Shown: positions 1-11,928 of the stretch, piece by piece
Layout: every line of letters starts with the position of its first letter
Numbering within the stretch: position 1 is the stretch's first letter
DNA from: Cornus controversa
Lineage: Eukaryota; Streptophyta; Magnoliopsida; Cornales; Cornaceae
Assembly (NCBI GenBank): GCA_026545225.1
Contig: CM048852.1
Location: forward strand, 60,151,146 to 60,215,145
DNA: 64,000 nucleotides
Reading direction: 5' to 3'
Translations under genes and position numbers: made by a program
The notes under the pieces: model-generated
Databases searched by the model: none
Told to the model about the DNA's origin: nothing
The model's input: the letters and a program-made list of their open reading frames with translations, nothing else

Positions 1-1110
1 ACAAAGTGATTGTTCGTTGACTGTTCACATATAATTTGCAAAACAAAAGGGTGGTAACGGTTCATACTGGGTCCATACATAAAATTGGAACGTACCATAC
101 ATTAATTAAAGGTTAGTAACCGGAATCAAGCCTTATCCGGCGAAACCCAGGTTAGAATCCGGTAAGCCCATTAGCGTAAGATGGTTTTCCGACATTGGAG
201 AGTCAATGAAGAAGGTTGTCAGCCCGGATGAGAAGATCACACCTTAAAATATTGAGAGCCGGTGAAGAAAGTATCGATAGTGTTTGGGTTTTTAGAATAT
301 TAATTTTTATTTCTTATTTTCTGACCTATGAATATTTATGATATTTTACATCAATCCCTCAACCGCAATGAGTGCTTTGGCAGTCAAAGTAGGGTAATTT
401 GCAACATTTGTCAACTTGAGGATCTCAAAAAATGTATATGAAGTTTAGTGTACTTCTATGTCAATTCAAGTTTATATAAATTCATATCAAAATGTTAATC
501 AAAATACATATACAAATCAATATATACATCACATCTTTGGTCAAACTGAACTTCAAGCATATATGGGATAAAAGGTTTAGATTTAATTCTCCATTTCATG
601 ATTCACATTAAGAAGAAATCTAAATGATATGAGTCAATAATTTTTTTCTTTGTCAATGTATATGATGAAAAAAATATCATGATGAATATCATTTTTCTAT
701 CCCACCATTACTCTGTCAAATATTTACGAAGGAACCTGTAATTCCTTATTAACTTTCATCTTTTTTGATATATAAAGATTACACTTCCTCTTCTTTAATG
801 ATATATAGATAGACAGATGGATGGAGAAAAGATATTCAAGAAAATTTAAAGAAGCTTAAGCAACAAAATTAAAATATAAAGATAGACATAAGCAGCAAGA
901 GACTTAAAAATTAGTAAACTAAGACAGAATATATGGAATAAAATTTTGTATACATTGTTTGAATTACCAAAAAGAAAAAAAAATTTATTGGGCGTTGAAG
1001 AATACACAAAAACAGTAGTTAAAATAGAACTTATTATTGAATCAAACTAATCAGCTAGCTCTAACATGCTAACACGTACACCACTCAAATAAAAAAACTA
1101 AAGTTGACAA
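1..1110. other. Intergenic region, no gene recognised
   Basis: About 1.1 kb without a convincing coding region. Positions 110-300 have clearly higher GC than the rest (several CCGG-type words), but both strands carry stops in every frame I followed and I found no family resemblance. It may be the edge of a gene or repeat lying to the left. The remainder is AT-rich. Confidence 0.4.
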
Positions 1111-1118
1111 AATTATTA

Positions 1119-2510
1119 GGGAGCTGATATTGACACTCCACTAATATTTTCTGATACTCTACTTCCATTTCTTTTTAAAGTAAAATTACAAAAGTGGTTC
1201 TATTCAATACCATACTTTTTTCTTATATTTTTAGTACCCTATTTGCTCTTCTAAATCATGACTCAATTCTAATTCTATTTTATCTTTTTAAAAAAAAAGT
1301 TTTTTCAACTACATCCTTATTATCCCAAGTAATTTGTCATTGATTTTTTTTTTTGGTTTAGATTTACAATATAACAATTCATTTAGTGCCACCCAGATAC
1401 TATATTTTAGACATTTTGCAATTGAAATTTATTATTCGTTTCTCTATCCTATATAACTAAAATAATTCAAAATTTGAAATATTGTCTTTTTATTCACCAA
1501 ATATGTAATTTATTTTCATGTGTCTTATATATAAAATAACATAAATTAAAAATTAGAAACATACGATCAATTTGTGAACAAACAAAACAAAAAGGAATGG
1601 GAGAAAATAGAAAGCAAAGGAAGAAAAATATCATATTAATTTTTTATTTTTTAAAATTTTGGTGCAAATGCTTCTTTCCTTAGCTAAATTAAGGTAACTA
1701 CAATTGAAAAATAATTTCATAGAGTCATGTTTTTCTCTTTTCATATTTTAATTTCTAAAAGTTCCCTATTCAAATAAAAAAAAGCTTTCCTTAATTAGTT
1801 TCCTTGAAGAAAAATATATCATAAATTTTATTTAAGTAAAATTAAACTTTCTTTTGATTTTAAATACAATTAATTTTTTTTCAAGTAGGTTTTATTCATT
1901 GATATAATGTTTGTTTCCAACTCAATTTTTTTTTTTAATATTTCTCTAGATAATCTATTATTAACAACTTCTTCCCAACTTATCTACTAATCACGTAACT
2001 TTTATTATCATAATTACATGCATTTGATCGATACTCTCTAAATCATTATATTGAATCCTAAACTTTTATACTTCTAAAATAAATATTGATTCAACAAAAA
2101 GAAATAATATTTTAAAAATCAACTCAAACAGCATAGTTTGAAGAATAAAGTAGAACAAAAATAAAATAAAATTGCATTAGTATGAAAATTAGGGTTGAGT
2201 GCTTCATAGATTTCTAAAATCTCTTTAATACTGCTCGTCTTAATAATTTGAATGACTTTTTCTCACTCAAACATTGAGGGGAGAGGGAACGTCAGAGAGA
2301 AGAAGTATTTTCACGCAAAATAAGAGAGAGAACATGAGAGAGAAGTTACAATTTGGAGTCAAGAATTCTAACCTTATCAAATAAGGGAAATTAAGATATT
2401 AAAAATATAAGAATGTATAGTAGAGAGACACATTTGTAATTTTATTTATAAAAAAAAAAGATGGGAGTAAAACGCTAAAGAATATTGGTAAAGTGTCAAT
2501 TTGATCTCCC
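1119..2510. mobile_element. Non-autonomous TIR transposon, Mutator-like
   Basis: The two ends form imperfect terminal inverted repeats of roughly 90 bp (about 1119-1205 and 2425-2510), both opening with GGGAG. A perfect 8-bp direct repeat, AATTATTA, abuts both ends (1111-1118 and 2511-2518). The interior is AT-rich with no transposase reading frame, so the element is non-autonomous. Long TIRs favour a Mutator-like origin; the exact 8-bp TSD could also fit hAT. It lies 48 bp beyond the P450 stop codon and probably inside or next to that gene's 3' UTR. Confidence 0.7.
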
Positions 2511-2558
2511 AATTATTATAGGAATACATAAAAATCCCAACATTAAGCAACCCATTTG

Positions 2559-4348
2559 TTAATCATATATAGTAAATTTGGATGGGTCAACGTGTGTAAC
2601 AGGGTAACACAGTAGTGGGTGAGCCATGCCCGCAGAAAGTCCTGGCCCTTCATCCGTATCAAGCTTTTCCCCAGCTTTGAGTTTGAAATCAAAACACTGG
2701 ACCAACGCTCCAATCGCTGCGTGCGTTACCGTGGAAGCAAGTGCCGCCCCGGGGCATCCTCTCCTTCCACTACCAAATGGAATAAAAGTGAAATCACGGC
2801 CACCCATTATACCCACCTGATGCTGTTCATCTTCACCGTCCATCGAGCTGACCAAGAACCTGTCCGGTGTAAACGCATTAGGATTATCCCATGATTCTGG
2901 GTTCCGCATTATCGCATACAAATTAAATATGATCCGTTCATCTGATGTTATATCATAGCCGTTGATCTTGCAATCTTCCTTGCATTTCCGGAAAACCAAC
3001 GGTGCTGGAGGGTGAAACCTTAGACTTTCTTTGACTACGGCTTGCAAATAAGGAAGATTTGGGACGTCCGATTCTTCGACTAATCTGTTTGACCCCACCA
3101 CGTTTTTGATCTCCTCTCTCAGCTTCTTGAACACATCTGGATGGTTGATGAGCTCAGCTAGCGTCCAATGCATGGCCACACTAATTGTCTCTGTACCCGC
3201 CATGAACATTTCCTGTTCACGTACGTACAATTTAATGTAGATTATAATAGATATTTAAGTACTAATTTAGAAGCAATAAATTACTTAAAAAATTAATATG
3301 CATGCACACATCCAAACAAAGTGAGATATAAAGAGAACTACTAAGCATTTCCACTTGATAGATATATAAAATTGTGTTGTAACTTCCGAAAGAAATAAAA
3401 AAAGAAAAAAGAAAAAAGAGTGCTAACCATGAGAAATGACTTGATATCGTCTCTGGTTAGCTTCACCTCAGCAGTTTCATACCCATAGATGTCCAAGAGA
3501 ATGTCCATCATATCCTTTCTCTCTTTTAGAACACCATCATCTCTCTCTTTCTTTTTCTCATGTTCCATCATGATCCCTTCCACCAACCTATCAAACTGCA
3601 TCAACAATGATTTAAGCTCTCTCCCATACCCAAACAAATCATACTTTACCAAAGGACCCAACATTTCTCCTAAGCTGAACTTGGGTGCAATGTCCAAAAT
3701 CCCTTTAACCAATCCCCATATCTCCTTCCCTTCGTCGGCGCTCCTCGAGCACCTCGTGCTCATCGCCATCCGGCATATCACGTTGTTCGTCATAGTCACC
3801 ATCTCCCTACCTACATCACAAGCCTTTCCAGCTTCCGAACACCTAAAAAGTATATCCAATAATTTCGTCATCTCCTGCTTTCGAATATCAATAAAGCGAT
3901 TGAGTTGTGCACCTGCAAGAAGCTCATTCATGCATATTTTCTTCATAAAGCGCCAATAAGCGCCATACTCGGCATTCACAAACTTGGAGTCTTTGTATAT
4001 ATCAAAGGTGGAGGCCCCGAAAGCTGGCCTGGACACGAAGTTCATCTCATGGGTTTTAAGAAATTCTTTGGCAGTGGTGGCATTGGAGACAACAATGGCG
4101 GTTGATGAGCCGAGGGAGAGCCGCATGAGAGGGCCGTGGCGCAAAGCAAGGGTTTGAAAGGACTTGGGTAAGACAGAACTCAGTAAATGAAGGTGGCCGA
4201 TGATGGGTAATGCTCTGGGGCTCGGAGGGTGTTGCAAAACTGCTTTATATTTCGAGCTTTTTTTGACAAGGGATCGAATTAGGAGGGTGGATGCAAACCA
4301 TATGAAGAAGAGGAAGCTATAAAACTGAACATCTAAGCTGGTTGCCAT
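2559..4348 (-). CDS. Cytochrome P450, CYP93/CYP705/CYP712 group
   Basis: Two-exon gene: exon 1 4348-3428, intron 3427-3213 (GT..AG, 215 bp, phase 0), exon 2 3212-2559, giving 524 residues, normal for a plant microsomal P450. Order of features: N-terminal membrane anchor (about 8-26); proline-rich hinge PPSPRALPIIG (41-51); I-helix AGTET (312-316); ExxR as KESLR (368-372); PDRF in place of PERF; heme loop FGSGRRGCPG (453-462) with the thiolate Cys at 460. It should be an ER-bound monooxygenase using NADPH-P450 reductase. Wording around the I-helix, the heme loop and LFGYG resembles CYP712/CYP705 and CYP93 proteins, which act on flavonoids, terpenoids or strigolactones; the substrate cannot be read here. 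The start at 4348 is preferred over an in-frame ATG at 4357 because its context (GCCATGG) is stronger. Oddities: Glu replaces the usual Asp in the I-helix, and transposons abut both sides. Confidence 0.9.
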
Positions 4349-4383
4349 GGCTTGCATGGGAAAGAATAGCTTCTTAGTGGTGC

Positions 4384-4391
4384 TATATATA
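4384..4391 (-). promoter_or_regulatory. Probable TATA box of the P450
   Basis: TATATATA lies about 36 bp upstream of the chosen ATG, implying a very short 5' UTR. A second AT-rich TATA-like stretch is at about 4430-4445 and would give a more usual leader. Upstream sequence becomes copia-derived at about 4484, so the native proximal promoter is only about 130 bp. Confidence 0.4.
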
Positions 4392-4483
4392 GGAGGGGTA
4401 AGGGAAAATATGACACACATATATGACTGTATTATATATATGTATATGACTTTAAATTTATATGTATAATAGGCGAACATTCA

Positions 4484-4990
4484 ATGCTGTTGTATGTTGG
4501 GGCCACTTCTCTATGTTCCAACCCAGTTTTTCACTCTAGAATGAAGCATGTAACTATTGACTTCCATTTTATTCGTGATCAAATTCAATCGGGTTGTCTG
4601 TGTGTTGCTCATGTTTTTAGTAAGGACTAGCTTGCTGATGCTCTGACAAAGCCCCTCTCTAGAATACCATTTCTTACTCTCAAGACCAAGATTGGAATCT
4701 CTACTCGAGCTCCATCTTGAGGGGGCATAATAGAGCCCTCGTACCTTTCTATGATATCGTTTTCAATTAGTTTTGTTTTTGACTTTGTATTTGTTATTTG
4801 AATTCTGTTTCATTGTATTTAGGAGATTAGTCAGACTTATGATTTGAATCTTTCTTTTTCCTTAAATATAATAGTTAGTTTTGACAAGCTGTTATATTTG
4901 AAATCCATAAATACTGATCAATGAAAAGCCATTTGGTGTGACCTTTATTTTCCTTCTCTATCATTTACTTTTCTCAATCTCTTTACTAGC
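4484..4990 (+). mobile_element. Ty1/copia retrotransposon 3' fragment (RNase H end plus LTR)
   Basis: Translation in one frame from about 4487 to 4720 gives the C-terminal RNase H region of a copia polyprotein: [20 protein letters not shown], then LADALTKPLSR and the end KTKIGISTRAPS. An in-frame TAG at 4628-4630 replaces the expected Gln codon before LADALTKP. The terminal TGA (4718-4720) runs into a polypurine tract (4719-4725). The next roughly 265 bp is taken to be the 3' LTR, with uncertain ends. The rest of the element is missing, so it is a dead truncated copy. Confidence 0.8.
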
Positions 4991-5675
4991 AAGTCTATGA
5001 AATTCTTATATAAATAAAACAATAATTATCAAGTGGACTTACCGGGAAAAAACAAATTATAATAAATAGCATATAACACGTTATGAACCAAAATCAAAGT
5101 AATAGTCATCAAATATCCATGATTCACAATTTAATCACCAGAACATTATATAACAAGTACAATCATAGTAATAAAAAAACAATTATCACAATGACCCTCA
5201 AAATATAAACATTGATCGGAGTATTGGGAATAAACATTGAGAATATCGGGGAATTCAAAATAAAAGTTTAAAACCTGTATAATGGAATTATGTTTGAAAC
5301 TGGGAGAAATGACCCAAAAATTGCAATCATCCAAGTATTTGTATTTATTAAAAAAATAGATAATATATTTCAACCAAGACTGAGTATTCTAACAAAGCCG
5401 TACGTAGTCCTTTGTCACCAAACCTACATTTTCATAAATACATTACAATTTTAACAAAGAGAACAAACACAGACACACACACACATATATACACACACAC
5501 ATAAACAAATATATATATTCGTACAACAGTCAAACCTTTCGAATTATATATAGAGTTTAGATTTGTGACCACAGCCTTTTGATTCTAATACAATACTTGC
5601 TAGTTGTGTAACCTGTGTGGTGTTAAGCTTTTGGTAGACTTTGCCTTGATTCAATGGTCACTGACAAATAGAATA

Positions 5676-5711
<36 letters not shown>

Positions 5712-6661
5712 CACAAATTCTGATCGGTGATAATATAAGGTTGAACCGACAACTTTTTATTCCACGTGTTGCTACTTGGAAATACCTATCAGCTGTTTCG
5801 TACTCATCCTAATGGTTGACGCTCCTATAATTGCCCTGTTGTAGCCTTGCTTTAACTTGTTTGCTCTTGGAGCTTGATTGCAAATTCCAAAACTGACAGG
5901 CAAATTTTATTCCACGTGTAGTTTCGGACAACAATGATTTTAAAACTTGAGACCACGTGAATAAATGAGTGTATCTCTTAGGTTTTTTTCCTTTTGTATT
6001 AAGAATTTAGTGGTCATGATATTTTGGTTTTGTGTAATATATATATAATTAATACCCACATAAAATAGAACATAAGAATATTTGTGCTGTCATCCAACAA
6101 GAAAAAAATACAAACGGGAGAGCTTCCGAATATAAAAAAAGATATCATTTATAAGGTGAAAATGATTTTTCTCAGGAGAAATTCAGTAGAAAAGAGACAT
6201 TTGACAAGTTTATTTTTAAAATATCCTTTAACTTCTACATTATTTTTTCTTGACAATATTATATCTTATTTTTAACAACGATTACAACCATTAAAAACGA
6301 AAAATATGCAATAGAGGTGAAGATGATGGTAGTGGAGGTGGTGGTGCAAAGCGACAATAGTGGTGGAGGAACGAAGGACCAGGAGATAATATCTTGCACA
6401 ATTTTGTTAATATATAAAAATTATATGAACAAATTAGTAAAATAACAAATTTACGTCAAAAAAAATTTGACTTCTTCAAAAAAGTTTCAAAAAGCAATAT
6501 TTTTTTATATTTTTCTGAAATAGACTTTCTTACTATTGGATTTTACAAAAAGACCTTAACATATGTGTAACCAAGTCACATTTTTTTTTTTAAAAAAAAA
6601 AAACTTCTAATACTTGAAATAATTTTTTAATGTCTCAGAAAACTCTCAAATCAGACACTAA
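4991..6661. other. Intergenic, simple repeats, no gene
   Basis: AT-rich sequence with a CA/TA-rich tract near 5470-5515 and a GA microsatellite at about 5680-5709. Three CACGTG words occur near 5764, 5914 and 5953 in a diverged local repeat (ATTCCACGTGT-like), resembling G-boxes but with no gene beside them. A GT-rich purine patch lies near 6318-6370. I see no supported coding region. Confidence 0.4.
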
Positions 6662-6873
6662 GGCTCTGTTTGGATTGACTTTTGAAAAGCAGCTTTCGGC
6701 TTTTTAAGCTCAAAAGTCGTTTTGGAGGGTATTTGAATTGGTAAGACGAAAGATTTTTGCAATTCAAAAAGAGCATTTAAAGGAAACTGGCGGGTACCAG
6801 CTTTTTGATTTAGCTTTTGCTTATCTTTTTTTTCTACGTAAAAGCTGAAACAAAAGCTCTATCAAACAGAGCC
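6662..6873. mobile_element. Tourist-like MITE (PIF/Harbinger type)
   Basis: A 212-bp element with terminal inverted repeats GGCTCTGTTTGG and CCAAACAGAGCC-like (last bases of the right end CAAACAGAGCC), flanked by the trinucleotide TAA on both sides (6659-6661 and 6874-6876). The TIR start and the 3-bp TAA target duplication are typical of Tourist elements. A diverged internal copy lies at about 31600-31790. Confidence 0.8.
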
Positions 6874-7092
6874 TAAATCTCTGTCATTACTATCAATCCT
6901 TTTTAAGAACACGAAAACACACATATATACAGTGATTTTATAGGGTTCGTCATTATTGTTGTAGACGCTTCACTTTCATTACAATATGGATGGATGATGT
7001 GGATTGCCTCGGGAATCAAATTAATGTTTGAATTGAAAGTGCCATAGAGATGCAAATTATTTCCTTCTTTATCAGATAAACTTAAATATGGA

Positions 7093-7176
7093 TGAGGTTG
7101 ACAATAAGCTTTTTTTAAAATTGACTTTTCTCATGGATGAGGTTGACAATAAGCTTTTTTAAAATTGACTTTTCTC
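7093..7176. repeat. Short tandem duplication (about 42-bp unit)
   Basis: A unit beginning GATGAGGTTGACAATAAGC and ending in GACTTTTCTCA occurs twice head to tail inside segmental copy A, differing only in T-run length. It is absent from copy B, so it arose after the larger duplication. Confidence 0.8.
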
Positions 7177-7792
7177 AACCTTAAATATGGAAGAGGTTGT
7201 ATATAGTTGAACAAAAACACGTAGTCCAGCTGTGTCATTGTTTTGATCGGGAGAGCACGAGAAGACGTAACCATAAAAATAACGGTCATCTTCAGGCGGC
7301 AACCATATTTAACATATACGACACCGTACGAGTCATAAAAAGATTTGCTCAGATGCCAAACACACACACACATATATATATATATATTAAGTCATAGTCA
7401 AGAATTGATAATTGTATGTTGCATATGGTTGGTTGTATGTATTTGTTCAGTGTCACTGATCAAAGACTCAAATTATAACAAGTGTATTAATAGAGTTGAA
7501 TCGACTTTTTTTCTAGTTTGATATTTGGCTCAAGGAGTTGGAGTTGAATTAACTAGTGTTAATTGTCTTAATAATGGAGTTGAATTGACTATTTTTGCGA
7601 ATTAACAAGTGTATACGTTAATAATCAAATAATGGAGGTGAATGGCCAAAGAATTCTCCATATTTTTGGTTTATAAAATGGAGTGGAGTTGGAGCTTATC
7701 CAGCGATGGAGGCACGGAATAATTTTAGTAGATTAAAAAAATAATAAATAATTTTAGACAAAAGTAAACAAGGTACAAGACCTGATCTCTTC

Positions 7793-7860
7793 CCCCCCCC
7801 CCCCCCCCCAACACACACACACACATATGTATGTATGTATGTATGTATATGCACACATGT
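7793..7860. repeat. Poly-C tract followed by CA and GTAT repeats
   Basis: A run of about 17 C is followed by CA repeats and several ATGT units. It occupies the place in copy A where copy B holds unrelated sequence. Homopolymers of this length are prone to sequencing and assembly error. Confidence 0.8.
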
Positions 7861-8886
7861 ATTTAATTAAGTTTGCATAGTTATAATAAAATTTCATTGA
7901 CCTTTCATCAAAAAGTGCAGTGCTCCCTCTTTATAAATATAAGATAATTTGATGAGTAAAATACTGTTAAATCAAACGAATATGGGTTAATTAATTTTAG
8001 CTTTTTAATAATAAGTTAGATTTAAACTCAATTTAACTGCAAAATTTTGATTAGAGAAGAGTTTTTGTGATTGATTATGTTAATCAATTCCTCGAAAAAC
8101 AAATATATGGGTTAATTATCTTCGGTCAAATTTTTTTTTTTAAATGACCAAAATGTCCCTCATAGCCTTTCAAACCCTTGTGCTATGTTTGGATGCAATA
8201 TTTTCTATTTTTTTATTAACTAAAAACATATGTTAATTATTTTTTTTTGTAGTGGACATGTCTTTTGAGAATACAAATCAAAAGCAATCTCTCTCTCTCT
8301 TATCTTACTCTCTCTCTCTTTTTATCTTACTATCATATAAACTAGCTACTGTTCTTCCTCTCTCTCTTGCTATATAACAATTTAGTAGTTATTTATATAT
8401 TGCTATTACAAAACTGCAGTTAATATCAATCTTTTTTTTTTCTCTAGTTGGGGATTATCAATCCTTTTAAGTATGTGAAAACATACATACATATATATTG
8501 GTTTACTGGCCGGTGTTCCGTCATTATTGTAGGGGCTTCACTTTCATTACATGGATGATGTGGATTGCCTCGCCATTCAAATCTATGTTTGAATTGAAAT
8601 TGAGATATTAATGCAAATTCTTCCTTCTTTAATTATCAGATAAATTTATATATGAAAGAGGTTGATAATAGTCCATGGCCAGTTGTGTCATTGTATTGAC
8701 CTTGAGAGCACAAGAAGACGTAACTACAATAATACCGGTCACCTTGGGCCAACCATTTAACATATACGACATCGTACGAGTCAAAAATCTGACCACCAGA
8801 CCTCACATCTTAATGTGTCAGTCGTTAGACTCAGCCGCAAAATAATATTTCCCTCTATGTATTTTCGTTGTTACTCAGGTATATAC

Positions 8887-9327
8887 TAGGGGTCTATAAA
8901 AAATTTCGCTTTCGTGCGAATTAAATCAAATTGGTTGATTAATGAATTGATTGCAAATTTAAAAAATAAGTATTCATAAGTCAAATTACAAATATGTGAC
9001 AATCTGTTAAAATTTATAATATTTAAATATTATATATAATTATATCTATATAATAATATCTTATAACTTTTAATAATATTATTATAATATCTTATATTTT
9101 TTAAATTAAAAATTGATATTAAACCCTAGTTAGAAAATAATTATATTGGATTGTTAGAACAAATCTAATTCGTCAATTCGATCCAATCGAATCCGTTATT
9201 TCACGGAATGTATCAAATTGAGTTTTTTTCACGGATTTGATGGAATTGTAAATTCACCAATTATAGACCACGAATCGGATTAAAATTAATATCTAATCTG
9301 ATTCGATCCGATCCGTAGTCACCCCTA
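8887..9327. mobile_element. hAT-type MITE
   Basis: A 441-bp element beginning TAGGGGTCT and ending CACCCCTA, flanked by a perfect 8-bp target duplication GTATATAC (8879-8886 and 9328-9335). The 8-bp TSD and TAGGGGTG-like ends are typical of hAT elements. The interior is rich in GATCCGAT-like words shared with 34808-35161. It is non-coding. Confidence 0.85.
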
Positions 9328-9982
9328 GTATATACTTTAGTAATGTGAAAAGATTTGCATATATAAATAGTGACACCGGATGCTTTGAGAAAATGATTTG
9401 GTGCTCATACAACCAATCATTTTAGGATAAATTACACTGACCTCTTCTAAGGTTTGACCTAATTACGGGACATCAAACTAATTGATTTTGTTACAATAAC
9501 ATCTCCTCTAACAGAAATGAACTAACCGACGTTAACTTTTGGGTGCCCATACAACCAACCATTTTCCGTCATATATAGAAACTATATATATAAATTAAGT
9601 CATAGTCAAGAATTGATAATTGTATGGTGGCATGTGGTTAATTGTCGTTGTGTGTATATTGGCAACTTGGCAAGTGTCACTGATAAAAGTTGTAGAGGTG
9701 AAAAGTTTGGTCACGATCAAGGTTCCAGATTCTGATTAGTCCAAGATTAAGGTAAACATTTCGCGGGAAATGAAACACGTGTCAAAGACTCAAAATATAA
9801 CCCGTGTTAATAATGGAGTTGAATTATCTTTTCTGCTCGTTTGATATTTCTTTGGAGTAGGAGTTCAATTAACAAGTGTTAAATGACTATTCTTTCCTAA
9901 TTTGATATTTCTTGGGACTTGAATTAATAAGTACTAATATTGGAGGTAAATGGACAGAGTAAATAATCATACACACATTACA

Positions 9983-10060
9983 CATGTCGAGAGACTCGAA
10001 CTCTTTTTTTTTTCTTTTTTTTGACAGTCCGAAGATTATACCATTGAACTATATGCTCCT
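9983..10060 (-). pseudogene. tRNA-like Pol III relic or SINE head
   Basis: On the minus strand an A-box-like TAGTTCAATGGT is followed by a loop-like CTGTCAA, then a purine run where a variable arm would be, then a B-box-like GAGTTCGAGTCTC. The order and spacing resemble a tRNA or tRNA-derived SINE head (the CTGTCAA loop would read GUC, Asp). Acceptor-stem pairing is poor and the A-rich spacer breaks the cloverleaf, so I do not call a functional tRNA. Confidence 0.4.
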
Positions 10061-10190
10061 TGCTAATATAGGTCAATTAAATTATTATTTTTAATAATAA
10101 GTTAGATTTAAACTTAATTTAATAGCAAAATTTTGATTATAGAAAAGTCGTTGTAATCGATAATATTGACTGATTCAGTGGAAAACAAAT

Positions 10191-10985
10191 CAAGTTCTCT
10201 TACTAACTTAATTCTTTGTGTGAATCAAAGATTTGAAATAATGCAAATTGAGTTTCTCTCTCCTAAAGAGAAAAACAAGAAAAATGAGTGATGAAATTAG
10301 TGGGGCAGAAGAAAAAATATTAAAAATTAGTGGTTTCATTATTAGAATTCTGATAAACTCAAAAAAATGTAGTATAAATAAATAAACAAATTGCAGTGGT
10401 GGTCCTTAATGTTAACTAGAATGCATATACAAATCAAAATCCAAGTCAGATTTTCTGAATTTAATCTATTTATCATGTAGTCTATTAACATTTTACGTAA
10501 ATCTTAAACTGATAAAATTAGAATTAAAAAGAATCAGATATTGGTTAAACCCATTCTTTCATGTCTATGAGCCGATGTTCTTCATGTCTGTCGACATGAC
10601 TTATTTGGATTTAAAGTTGCAATCCCACTTAATAAACTATATTTTGTGCAGAAAGAAAGTATTTGAAGAAATGTATTTTTGAAATTAAAGATGTAATAGT
10701 AAAGATTAAAATGTATTTTTAATTTGAAAATGTAACGATGAAAAATCAATATTTGAAGAAGTATATTTTTGAAGGTGTTAAAAGAGAGAATAATAAATAT
10801 CTCCTCCTACTTTCTTTCTTTTTTTCATTTTGAAAATGGGTGTTGTTATCAATGAACTGAAATGAGATTTAAATAGCCACCATTTCTGGGTTCAAATGAT
10901 TAATTTGTGAATGTCTGCCTTTTTTTTTTTTTCCTTCCCTATTTTGGTAAGTATATTTTGTTACCAAAAAGAGAGAAGATATAAG
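10191..10985. other. Intergenic, no gene
   Basis: AT-rich sequence with short internal repeats of ATGTATTTTTGAA-like words near 10660-10780. No coding or structural feature is supported. Confidence 0.4.
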
Positions 10986-11845
10986 GAAAAATTACATTTT
11001 GGTGACCAAAATTAATAAATTTTGTTTTATGGTCATCTTAAACTTTAAAAAGGACAAATAGTCACCAAACTTAAAAGTTAGTTTGTAGATTACCTAATTA
11101 TCATCCAATATAAAAGATAACTCCTTAAATTCATCCTTCTTTTCTCTCATTTTTCATCAATCATTCTCTTTTTATTTTTAGTTTGTGTTTGCCAATCAAG
11201 AAAATGAGTTTTCACACGAAAAATCCTGAAATTGACTACCTATTCAATTGATGAATTGATTCAATTCGCTGATCTCTTTGAAACCCTAGTCAATGGAGAT
11301 TTGGACCGGACAGTAAAAAAAGAACAAAAATAATACGTTAAAACTAACATAAAAACTTATAAATTATATTGTTAATTTAATGAAGACGTCTTTGAAAAAT
11401 AGTGTGTTGACTGTTACCGTTCCCAAAAAAGATGTTAAGAAGTCAGATGTTAAGGCATTGAAATCTTTGGCTGAGTCTTCATATGATCGATAGTACCATA
11501 GGAGTGAAGTTTTTTTTTTGAAAGTTTATATATGAGTGAAGTTGGTTTGAATGTGTTCATGAGTATCAGAGTTGGTTTGGGACCTTTCATTTTGTTTTAT
11601 TGGTGATTTATGAATGTTCGTAATGGTCATGTTATGTACATGCTTACAAGTCACGTGTTAATTTTTTTTCTCCCAATGGTAAATTTGTTCAATTATAAAA
11701 TATTTTTTTATAAGAACATTTACGTAATAAATCGTCAAATAGTCACTTACTAGCATTTAAGTTTTAAATTTGATGACTATTCATCTTTCTTGACTTTCAA
11801 GTCACCATAAAGTTAATTAGATTTGGTACTAAAATCTAATTTTTT
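10986..11845. mobile_element. Long-TIR non-autonomous element, family L
   Basis: The left end (AAATTACATTTTGGTGACC and onward) reappears inverted at the right end (GGTACTAAAATCTAATTT), with further matching blocks inward about GACAAATAGTCACC. The same terminal sequence bounds a better preserved copy at 33528-34674, so the two define a repeat family. No coding region is present. Termini resemble Mutator-like long TIRs; a TSD could not be read. Confidence 0.55.
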
Positions 11846-11928
11846 CAATATATAAACATACTCTCAATTGAAATGTTCTAAAACCCAAGAGGAGAAGACC
11901 CTAACACTCAAAGCTAACACTTTATTGT

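Larger units (their letters stand above)
6885..8105. repeat. Segmental tandem duplication, copy A
   Basis: This stretch is collinear with 8445-10190. Shared landmarks in the same order include GATGTGGATTGCCTCG (about 6996 and 8559), an AAGAAGACGTAAC-like block near 7260 and 8710, CATATACGACA near 7312 and 8760, AGTCATAGTCAAGAATTG (7391 and 9599), and the GCAAAATTTTGATTA block near 8040 and 10120. Identity by eye is moderate, so the duplication is old. No gene is seen in either copy. Confidence 0.7.
8445..10190. repeat. Segmental tandem duplication, copy B
   Basis: Second, longer copy of the 6885-8105 segment. It is interrupted by a hAT-type MITE at 8887-9327 and contains a tRNA-like Pol III relic near 9983-10060 that copy A lacks. 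The order of shared blocks is conserved. No coding capacity is recognised. Confidence 0.7.
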
